A stretch of DNA of 6,742 nt from positions 1 through 6,742 of the forward strand of contig JAJQFK010000153.1 of NCBI GenBank assembly GCA_021201175.1. Direction: 5' to 3'. The position numbers and the translations under genes were made by a program. Within the stretch, counting starts at the first letter, position 1. Every line of letters begins with the position of its first letter. A model generated the notes under the pieces. The model saw nothing but the letters and a program-made list of their open reading frames with translations, made no database searches and had not been told where the DNA came from. Positions 1 to 4,732 of this stretch are shown here, one piece after another. The DNA comes from Candidatus Gastranaerophilales bacterium. GTDB taxonomy: Bacteria; Cyanobacteriota; Vampirovibrionia; Gastranaerophilales; Gastranaerophilaceae.

Positions 1-364
1 ATTTTTATTAACTAAGAAATAACTATACTTAATAAAAGTATATATTATTAATCATAAAATTTCAACTTTTTTTTATCAGATATTGTTAGGAATCCTGTCT
101 AACAACAAAATCAAAGATTTTCTCGCAATAACGCTGTTGTTATGGTAGTAAAGTGTATTTTTTTACAAAAATAGCAGTTATCTATGTGTTGCAGTAGGCA
201 AGCGTGCAATTTATTGCACGAATCAATATTAAAAAACGATAAGCAAGAATAAGTTTGAAACAAAGCGAGAGTCTTTTGTATATGGCTTATATAAACATAG
301 TTTAAATTCAAAATTTTGTCCTCCTGACGGGGAAACTTTTGCCGTAGAGCTTCGCTCTCTTTTG
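1..364. other. Intergenic stretch without a convincing gene; small hairpins
   Basis: I see no supported gene here. Reading frames are short, low in complexity and lack a ribosome binding site. Three perfect inverted repeats are visible. TATACTT (24-30) pairs with AAGTATA (36-42). TTGTTAG (83-89) pairs with CTAACAA (99-105) around a 9-nt loop. CGTGCAA (203-209) pairs with TTGCACG (214-220) around TTTA. None is followed by a T-run on either strand, so I do not call them terminators. A further short hairpin, AGAGC (346-350) with GCTCT (354-358), sits next to the insertion-sequence-like end. The stretch may be decayed mobile-element sequence, but this is not proven. Confidence 0.5.
203..220. repeat. 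Perfect inverted repeat (hairpin)
   Basis: CGTGCAA (203-209) and TTGCACG (214-220) are perfect reverse complements separated by TTTA, and the next inward pair A/T also matches. It is the most GC-rich stem in the first 389 bases. No T-run follows on either strand, so it is more likely a protein-binding site or a relic of mobile DNA than a terminator. Its function is unknown. Confidence 0.4.
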
Positions 365-389
365 TGTCTACTTTTTTGGGCGCAGTTCA
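365..389. mobile_element. Probable terminal inverted repeat of an IS3/IS150-group element (solo end or relic)
   Basis: Read on the minus strand from 389 inward, the sequence starts TGAACTGCGCCCAAAAAAG and continues TAGACAC. From memory, elements of the IS150 subgroup of IS3 end in a very similar string: TG-A-CTGC followed by CCC, an A-rich run and GT(T/A)(A/G)GACA. I see no orfA or orfB transposase frame in the adjacent 1-364, and no second copy of the end in the window. It is therefore a solo end, an internally deleted element or a MITE, not an intact IS. The outer T at 389 directly follows the pilin stop codon (392-390), so the insertion may have set the pilin C-terminus. Confidence 0.45.
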
Positions 390-1107
390 CTATTTATTAA
401 GTATTAGATATGTACAAGCAGCACCATTCCAACCATGGCTTGATGTATCTGAACAATATTTTGAAACAGAAGTTAAGAGTGTACCATTTGCTCCCATCGG
501 AAGGAGTTCTCCCGTTTCCATTAGCTGAAACATAAATAAATCCTTGCCCAGCCTATTAGGTTTTTTGCTGTACCCGTTTACATCAACAGAGACTACTCTG
601 TAGACTGTATTTTGATTCCCTTCAAACAATAATAGAGAACCGTCGCTTAATACAAATTGCCCGTCATCAAATAAGTTATAATCCATAGTTTTGCCATTAT
701 ATGTTTTATAATTATCTGAATTTCCTTCATCTTCGGAATTAGCTCCGTCCATCGGTACACACAATGAATTTAATCTTGTTTCACCGCAATCATACATAAT
801 ATTAAGATATGGTTTTATGTATGATTTAATATTACCACAATCAGAAGGTAAAAGCCTTCCGCCATTATCGGCCTGGTATCTGTCTAATGCCTGCTTTAAA
901 ACCGAATAATTTTTCTTTAAACCTGCTTTTAATGCTTGTTCTTGATAATTTGCATATAAAACAGATAAAGATATTGCCGCTATAACGCCAATAATAACAA
1001 GAACAACAAGAATTTCAGAAAGAGTAAAAGCTTCAAAATGTTTATTATATCTGCTCCGATTCGTATCTGAATCCCGTTTTACCCCCCCCCGTCAAGATTT
1101 TAAGCAT
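390..1107 (-). CDS. Type IV pilin-like / type II secretion pseudopilin, frameshifted in a poly-G tract of the leader
   Basis: This is a prepilin-like protein. Such proteins are cleaved and N-methylated by prepilin peptidase and assembled into type IV pili or a type II secretion pseudopilus at the inner membrane. The sequence shows EA|FTLSEILVVLVIIGVIAA: a processing site before Phe, Glu at mature position 5 and a hydrophobic helix. An alpha-helical stretch follows, then a globular domain with five Cys and a VDVNGYSKKPNRLGKDLF segment typical of such pilins. The frame is open from 1091 down to the TAG at 392-390, but a TGA (1094-1092) closes it upstream and it has no ATG, GTG or TTG before 797. 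The natural start is ATG 1107-1105, preceded by AAGGAA (1120-1115), in another frame. Nine G at 1090-1082 cause the mismatch. Eight G would give 238 aa with a 26-residue leader. Starting at the ATG at 797 would discard the whole pilin signature. The C-terminus abuts the IS-like end and may be altered. Confidence 0.8.
1082..1090. repeat. Homopolymeric G9 tract (minus strand) inside the prepilin leader
   Basis: Nine consecutive C on the plus strand read as G9 on the coding (minus) strand, directly after the codons for MLKILT. In this copy the ATG frame reads MLKILTGGGKTGFRYESEQI and stops. Losing one G (or gaining two) joins it to the pilin frame as MLKILTGGVKRDSD. Tracts of this length and position are classic slipped-strand mispairing sites. 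A sequencing or assembly error in the homopolymer would give the same picture. Confidence 0.85.
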
Positions 1108-1137
1108 TTTAAATTTCCTTTCGCGAAATACAAGACG

Positions 1138-1166
1138 ATAATAACATATTTCTATTTTTAAAACAA
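1138..1166 (-). promoter_or_regulatory. Sigma70-type promoter of the pilin gene
   Basis: On the minus strand TTGTTT (1166-1161) is followed after 17 bp by TATTAT (1143-1138), which is preceded by TGT to form an extended -10 (TGtTATTAT). Transcription would begin near 1131, giving a leader of about 24 nt that contains the AAGGAA Shine-Dalgarno at 1120-1115 and the ATG at 1107. Confidence 0.5.
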
Positions 1167-1331
1167 GTAATGCCGTAGTACTTCTAATTGAAATAAAGAG
1201 AGAGGCGTTAGTTTATGCGTGTAATTTTTTAAGGGGAACAAAAATTGTACTTTAGACACTTAAAAATAATTTTATATATTTATTGCAAAAAAAGAATTAT
1301 CCATTTTTAATTAATTTAGAATTACGAACAC

Positions 1332-1355
1332 AAAAAAAAACCACTTAACAAGTGG
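1332..1355 (-). terminator. Intrinsic terminator of the candidate small RNA
   Basis: On the minus strand CCACTT (1355-1350), loop GTT and AAGTGG (1346-1341) are followed immediately by nine U (1340-1332). This is a textbook Rho-independent terminator for minus-strand transcription. It would also block read-through from the rpsF operon into the pilin gene. Confidence 0.8.
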
Positions 1356-1462
1356 CTAATTTCTGCATCCTAATGGTCTTTTTTGTGTTTATTATTTAGG
1401 AGTTTATATGTGTTCGGGGTTGTAATATTTCATTTAGTGTTTTGCATACACTTAAATCTTAC
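1332..1462 (-). ncRNA. Candidate small RNA of about 130 nt
   Basis: This is a self-contained transcription unit on the minus strand between rpsR and the pilin gene. It has a near-consensus promoter (1496-1469), a predicted 5' end near 1462 and an intrinsic terminator ending at 1332. No long ORF lies inside. The 5' part contains the hairpin AGTGT/ACACT, and a 9-codon frame, MKYYNPEHI, lies at 1433-1404 without a clear Shine-Dalgarno. It could be a trans-acting sRNA or a short leader-peptide transcript. I do not recognise it as 6S RNA, tmRNA or another named family. The 5' end is inferred from the promoter only. Confidence 0.45.
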
Positions 1463-1468
1463 ATTATT

Positions 1469-1496
1469 ATTATGGCACATATAAAATTATTGTCAA
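1469..1496 (-). promoter_or_regulatory. Strong sigma70 promoter of the candidate small RNA
   Basis: On the minus strand there is a perfect TTGACA (1496-1491), a 16-bp spacer and CATAAT (1474-1469), which matches the -10 consensus at five of six bases. It is the best promoter in the window by consensus. It fires into a region with no long ORF, which is why I infer an RNA gene downstream. Confidence 0.65.
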
Positions 1497-1519
1497 CCCT
1501 TGTCTTTTATGTGTTAAGT

Positions 1520-1572
1520 TTTATGAAGTTTTCATAAAGAAAACGCTTTGAAAAATATCAAAACGTTTTCTT
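1520..1572 (-). terminator. Terminator region of the rpsF-ssb-rpsR operon
   Basis: On the minus strand AAGAAAACG (1572-1564) pairs with CGTTTTCTT (1545-1537). The inner TTTGA/TCAAA pairs extend the stem after one mismatch, and a short U-rich stretch follows. Immediately downstream a second perfect hairpin, TTTATGAA/TTCATAAA (1538-1531 with 1527-1520), overlaps the first by two bases. The position, 33 bp after the rpsR stop codon, fits the operon end. The U-tract is short, so termination may be partial. Confidence 0.6.
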
Positions 1573-1604
1573 ATAATTTTTATAAATACAATAGAAACTT
1601 ATAA

Positions 1605-1838
1605 CTAAGCCTCATATACATAAGCTAACAAAGAAGCTTCTCTTGCTTTTTTTACAGCTTTAGCTAATTTTCTTTGATGTTCGGCACAAGTACCTGTAAT
1701 TCTTCTCGGAAGAATTTTTCCTGCTTCTGTCAAATATTTTCTTAATTTTTGGGCATCTTTGTAATCAATTACTTCTACTTTATCTGCACAAAAATTGCAA
1801 TTTTTACGTTTTTTCTTGTCTATTTGTTCTTTTGCCAT
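1605..1838 (-). CDS. rpsR: 30S ribosomal protein S18
   Basis: S18 is a primary small-subunit protein that binds 16S rRNA at the platform as a heterodimer with S6. The 77-aa product has the normal length for the family. Its basic N-terminus leads into NCNFCADK, with the two early Cys found in many S18 proteins. The conserved core follows, with the IDYKD-LRKYLTE segment, then KILPRRITGTCAEHQRKLAKAVKKAREA, where the family signature is LPRR-TG and HQR-L--AIKRAR. The start is ATG at 1838, preceded by GAGGA with good spacing. It lies 29 bp after the ssb stop codon and is the last gene of the rpsF-ssb-rpsR operon. A hairpin terminator begins 33 bp beyond its own stop. Confidence 0.97.
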   Translation of the reverse strand: MAKEQIDKKKRKNCNFCADKVEVIDYKDAQKLRKYLTEAGKILPRRITGTCAEHQRKLAKAVKKAREASLLAYVYEA

Positions 1839-1867
1839 TATATTTTCCTCTATTTACTATTTTTAAT

Positions 1868-2269
1868 CTAAAAAGGGATTTCTTCTTCCCCTATAAGTAC
1901 CTCATCCATTTCTTTTTCTGCAAATTTAACAATTTCACCGTTTGCATTTTGAGCTGCATTCTCTTTATGCCCGGAAGAACCAATAACTTCAAAACTCGAC
2001 AAATCAAGCTCAATTACTTTTTTTTCGGTTCCGTTTTCTGCCTGTACTGCGGTAATTTGCAATCTACCCTCTATTGCAATCCTGTCACCCTTAGAGATTG
2101 ATTGTTCAACGGAGTCAGCGTTATTTCCCCTTGCAATTACTCTTATTAATGACTGTTCTTTTTCATCAATATTAAGAGTAAAAGTCGTTACGGGGATATT
2201 ATTTCCGGTAAATCTCTTTTCGGGATTTCTATATACAGTACCTGATAGAACAGCTTTTGCTATTGACAT
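1868..2269 (-). CDS. ssb: Single-stranded DNA-binding protein
   Basis: SSB coats single-stranded DNA as a tetramer and recruits replication and repair enzymes. The 133-aa protein has the N-terminal OB-fold (about residues 1-100) with the typical opening MSIAKAVLSGTVYRNPEKRF. The GDRIAIEGRLQI strand, which matches the family 'KG--v-veGrl' motif, lies within that fold. A short polar linker follows, then the acidic tip EEEIPF, the docking peptide for partner proteins (D-DIPF in many SSBs). It is shorter than the roughly 170-aa Bacillus and E. coli proteins because the linker is brief. The ATG at 2269 follows AAAGG, and the gene starts 12 bp after the rpsF stop. Its place between rpsF and rpsR is a widely conserved bacterial arrangement. 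Confidence 0.96.
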   Translation of the reverse strand: MSIAKAVLSGTVYRNPEKRFTGNNIPVTTFTLNIDEKEQSLIRVIARGNNADSVEQSISKGDRIAIEGRLQITAVQAENGTEKKVIELDLSSFEVIGSSGHKENAAQNANGEIVKFAEKEMDEVLIGEEEIPF

Positions 2270-2281
2270 TCTTGTTAACCT

Positions 2282-2578
2282 TTATGCTTTTACTTCTGTT
2301 GTTTCGAGAAGTATTATTCTTAAAATAGTTTCATTAAGTCTTAACTGTCTGTTAAACTTTGCAACCTGATTAGGTTCCATTTCAAAATTATGAACAGCGA
2401 AATAACCATCTCTGTAATCTTTAATATCATAAGATAATTTTTTGCGTCCCATTTTGTCTGTTGATATAACTTTTCCTTCTAAAGAAACAATGGTTTCCTC
2501 AATCTTTGCACATAATTTATCATATTCTTCCGAATCAATATTCGGTTTTATTATTGATAATAATTCGTAAGTTCTCAA
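2282..2578 (-). CDS. rpsF: 30S ribosomal protein S6 (TTG start)
   Basis: S6 forms a dimer with S18 on the 30S platform. I place the start at TTG 2578-2576, giving 98 aa that begin MRTYELLSIIKPN, the standard S6 N-terminus. AGGAG lies 7 nt upstream. An upstream in-frame ATG at 2647 would add 23 residues unlike any S6, and it precedes the predicted promoter, so I reject it. Core features are the GRKKLSYDIKDYRDGYFAVHNFE segment (family 'G-r-LaY-I-k---G-Y---nf') and a C-terminal LRLNETILRIILL strand (family 'l--d-~vLR-l--'). It is the first gene of the operon. The leader is only about 30 nt, and I see no CCG-bearing hairpin of the S6:S18 autoregulatory kind. Confidence 0.95.
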   Translation of the reverse strand: MRTYELLSIIKPNIDSEEYDKLCAKIEETIVSLEGKVISTDKMGRKKLSYDIKDYRDGYFAVHNFEMEPNQVAKFNRQLRLNETILRIILLETTEVKA

Positions 2579-2615
2579 TTTTTTTCTCCTTGACTTTAAA
2601 TTCTTACTCAAAAGT

Positions 2616-2643
2616 ATTTTAACATAAACAATTTTAAATACAA
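2616..2643 (-). promoter_or_regulatory. Promoter of the rpsF-ssb-rpsR operon
   Basis: On the minus strand TTGTAT (2643-2638) is followed after 16 bp by TAAAAT (2621-2616), which is preceded by TGT to make an extended -10. Transcription would start near 2609, about 30 nt before the TTG start codon of rpsF. Confidence 0.5.
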
Positions 2644-2660
2644 ACATTCCGTTTATTTTA

Positions 2661-2669
2661 TGTTAAAAT
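2661..2669 (+). promoter_or_regulatory. Extended -10 promoter of rlmN
   Basis: TGTTAAAAT is an extended -10 (TGn plus TAAAAT). No good -35 stands 16-18 bp upstream, which is tolerable for this promoter class. Transcription is expected near 2676, only about 4 nt before the ATG of rlmN. No Shine-Dalgarno lies between the -10 and the ATG. Confidence 0.45.
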
Positions 2670-2679
2670 AAATTGCGAT

Positions 2680-3714
2680 ATGGAAAAAATAACACTTGCC
2701 GGCAAAAATTTACAAGAACTTGAAGCATTTATGATTGACAAAGGTCAATCCAAATTTCGTGCAAAACAGCTTTATAACTGGATTTATTTAAAATCCGTAA
2801 AAGATATAGATTCCATGACTGATTTATCAATATCTGTCAGAGAAATGCTAAAAAAAGAAACTCAAATGTCATCAATATCAATAAAAGATAAACAAGTAAG
2901 CCATGACGGTACAATGAAATATTTATTTGAGCTTTCTGACGGAAATTTTACTGAAGCGGTATTGATGAGATTTGACAACAGAGCAAATCTTACGGCATGT
3001 ATAAGTACACAAGTCGGATGCCCTATGGGGTGCAGCTTTTGTGCCACTGCCAAACTCGGTTTTAAACGAAATCTTCAAGTTGATGAAATTATCCAGCAAA
3101 TATATTTAATTCAGGCTGATACCGGTTTAAAAGTCACGAATATTGTATATATGGGACAAGGCGAACCCTTATTAAATATGGAGAATCTTTTAGCCTCAAT
3201 AAAAATATTCAGAGAACAATTCCAAATAGGGGCAAGAAGGATAACTGTTTCTACTTGCGGCATAATTCCCGGAATTAACAAACTTGCCGAAATGGACTTT
3301 CAGTCAACACTTGCAATTTCACTGCATGCGCCTAATCAGCAGGTGAGAAAAGACATCATGCCGGTTGCTAAAAAATACGAATATGATGAATTAATAAAAT
3401 CCTTAAAACAGTATACTGAAATGACCGGCAGAAGAATAACAATAGAATATGTACTCATCAAAGGTATAAATGATTCGGTTGAAAATGCAAAAGAACTGGC
3501 AAAGAATATTATAAAACTAAAAAGTAATGTAAATTTGATAGTTTACAACGAAAATGAAAAAAGCCCCTACAAAAAGCCCACGGGAGATACAATTCAGAAA
3601 TTTAAATATATATTAGAGGCGGCAGGGAAAAAAGTTACTATAAGACTTGAGCGCGGTGCAGATATTGACGCAGCTTGCGGGCAGTTGAGCGCTAAATTTT
3701 CAGCTAAGGATTAA
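2680..3714 (+). CDS. rlmN: Dual-specificity rRNA/tRNA adenine-C2 methyltransferase RlmN (radical SAM)
   Basis: RlmN methylates C2 of A2503 in 23S rRNA, and A37 of some tRNAs, by radical SAM chemistry through a methyl-cysteine intermediate. This affects the peptidyl-transferase exit region and decoding fidelity. The 344-aa protein has normal length. The N-terminal accessory helices (1-90) include the FRAKQLYNWIY motif. The 4Fe-4S cluster motif C114-PMG-C118-SF-C121 follows, preceded by C107 in the same spacing as E. coli C118. GQGEPLLN, the SAM-binding 'GEP' motif, is at 159-166. Next come ISLHAPN and IEYVLIKGIND. C333 in the final GADIDAACGQL matches the methyl-carrying cysteine. All catalytic residues are present. 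It is divergent from rpsF and appears monocistronic, though I see no strong terminator before the next gene, only a weak GTTAC/GTAAC stem at 3754-3769. Confidence 0.97.
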   Translation: MEKITLAGKNLQELEAFMIDKGQSKFRAKQLYNWIYLKSVKDIDSMTDLSISVREMLKKETQMSSISIKDKQVSHDGTMKYLFELSDGNFTEAVLMRFDNRANLTACISTQVGCPMGCSFCATAKLGFKRNLQVDEIIQQIYLIQADTGLKVTNIVYMGQGEPLLNMENLLASIKIFREQFQIGARRITVSTCGIIPGINKLAEMDFQSTLAISLHAPNQQVRKDIMPVAKKYEYDELIKSLKQYTEMTGRRITIEYVLIKGINDSVENAKELAKNIIKLKSNVNLIVYNENEKSPYKKPTGDTIQKFKYILEAAGKKVTIRLERGADIDAACGQLSAKFSAKD

Positions 3715-3771
3715 ATTATTTTCTTTTTAAATATTCAATCTTTAACCGGAAATGTTACAAAAAAGTAACCT

Positions 3772-3812
3772 TTGAACATGCTCGTCTTATGTGTAATATA
3801 ATAATGCATGTT
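3772..3812 (+). promoter_or_regulatory. Promoter of the AAA+ gene pair with a flanking inverted repeat
   Basis: A perfect TATAAT lies at 3797-3802. The best -35 candidates are TTGAAC (3772-3777, spacer 19) or a weaker box at 3774. Transcription would start near 3809, giving a leader of about 24 nt. AACATGC (3775-3781) and GCATGTT (3806-3812) form a perfect 7-bp inverted repeat that brackets the -10 and covers the -35 region and the start site. This is a layout expected of an operator. A local RNA hairpin is unlikely because one arm lies upstream of the predicted start. Confidence 0.4.
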
Positions 3813-3832
3813 TAAAAATATGGATAATTAAA

Positions 3833-4732
3833 ATGAATTTAGTTACAAGCTATGATACTGCAAGTAAAACCGGCATGCCTGCTGTTTCAACTTCACCGCG
3901 AATTAAATCCTCAACTGCCGGTTCTTATGTTAAAGACTCCCCACCTGATACTTTAGAAATTTCCAAAGAAAATAAAAAACAAGTAAACAAGAAGAATATA
4001 TTTTTAGCCGCAGCAGCAGTGACAGCAGTTGTTTGTACCGTTGCTTATGCTGCATTAAAAAAGAAAAATATAAATCAGGGTTCAATTAAAGCTGCCGTTG
4101 GCAATTCAAAGGCAGAAATTCTCAATAAGCGCAATATGCAGGATGCAAGAAATTCGTTAATAACAAAAGTAAAGGAAGAAGGCGTTTCGGGCGCAAATGG
4201 TGTATGTTTTTTCGGTCCAGCTTCCGAAGGTAAGACGAATACTATAGAAAACTTCTTAACAGAACTTAAAAACTCCGGCTACCATATAGAGCGTACTCCC
4301 GGAGCAGATGAAGCAACAATTGAAGAAATAACAGGTTCAATAAATAATTTCATGAATGCGGCAGCCGAAAGGTTTGAAAAAACAAAAGAAAGAACAGTTA
4401 TTTTTGTAAAGGATTTAGATAAAATTGCGCCGGACAGAACGGTTACTCATCAAAAAAATGCAATAGGTTCTTTGTTAAAATCAGAAAAAGGAAAACAACG
4501 CGGATTTAGCATGGTCTATGATGCGATAAATCCTAAGAATATAGACCCCGCTGTAAGAAGACCCGGCAGAGTGGAACATCTTATACTTGCAGAACCTTTG
4601 GAAACAGAATCAAAGGAAATCTGGCTTCAATTCAAAGATTTTGTTTCAAATTTCGGTCAAAAAGACAATATGAAATCTTTTGCTGATAAAGCAGATATAT
4701 GGGTTTATAATAAATTAAAGGCATTATTTTGA
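3833..4732 (+). CDS. Membrane-anchored AAA+ family protein, degenerate and lidless; function unknown
   Basis: The 299-aa protein has a Ser/Thr/Lys-rich N-terminus (1-54), one membrane helix (about 55-75, Ala/Val-rich, flanked by Lys) and an AAA+ core. Walker A is intact: GPASEGKT at 128-135. The Walker B strand reads TVIFVKDLD (188-196), with Lys193 where Asp is expected and Asp194 in place of the catalytic Glu. The sensor-1 Asn position is Ile232 (AINPKNIDPA). The second-region arginines survive (RRPGR, 242-246). The chain ends about 50 residues later without a recognisable lid. I infer a protein that may bind ATP but hydrolyses it poorly, perhaps as partner of the complete paralogue downstream. 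Its ATG has only a weak GGA upstream. The last four bases overlap the next start as TTGA. No named family is recognised beyond FtsH/Cdc48-like AAA folds. Confidence 0.75.
   Translation: MNLVTSYDTASKTGMPAVSTSPRIKSSTAGSYVKDSPPDTLEISKENKKQVNKKNIFLAAAAVTAVVCTVAYAALKKKNINQGSIKAAVGNSKAEILNKRNMQDARNSLITKVKEEGVSGANGVCFFGPASEGKTNTIENFLTELKNSGYHIERTPGADEATIEEITGSINNFMNAAAERFEKTKERTVIFVKDLDKIAPDRTVTHQKNAIGSLLKSEKGKQRGFSMVYDAINPKNIDPAVRRPGRVEHLILAEPLETESKEIWLQFKDFVSNFGQKDNMKSFADKADIWVYNKLKALF

Larger units (their letters stand above)
2615..2670. repeat. 14-bp inverted repeat holding both divergent -10 elements
   Basis: TTTATGTTAAAATA occurs on the plus strand at 2657-2670 and, identically, on the minus strand at 2628-2615, separated by 28 bp. 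Each copy contains an extended -10 (TGtTAAAAT) facing outward, one toward rlmN and one toward rpsF. The two promoters are therefore near mirror images. Confidence 0.7.

Noticed and set aside
111..311. 66-aa minus-strand frame starting at TTG
   Set aside because: It has no recognisable domain and a low-complexity composition. It lies in a region of hairpins and IS-like sequence. GGAGG precedes the TTG by about 10 nt, but the protein resembles no transposase or other family.
390..797. A complete 135-aa gene starting at the ATG at 797
   Set aside because: The same frame continues upstream through an unmistakable prepilin helix and cleavage site. The ATG at 797 is internal and lacks a ribosome binding site.
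1832..2101. 89-aa plus-strand frame
   Set aside because: It is antisense to ssb and the start of rpsR. It is Phe/Tyr-rich, as expected from the complement of AT-rich coding DNA, and has no ribosome binding site.
2579..2610. S6:S18 autoregulatory leader before rpsF
   Set aside because: The predicted leader is about 30 nt, and I find no hairpin with an exposed CCG.
2579..2647. N-terminal extension of rpsF to an upstream ATG at 2647
   Set aside because: The extra 23 residues do not fit S6. The ATG lies upstream of the predicted promoter, and AGGAG is positioned for the TTG at 2578.
2862..3053. 63-aa minus-strand frame
   Set aside because: It lies wholly inside rlmN on the opposite strand and has no independent support.
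3754..3769. GTTAC/GTAAC stem after rlmN as a terminator
   Set aside because: The stem is only 5 bp, the loop is A6, and no real T-run follows, so support is too weak for a terminator call.
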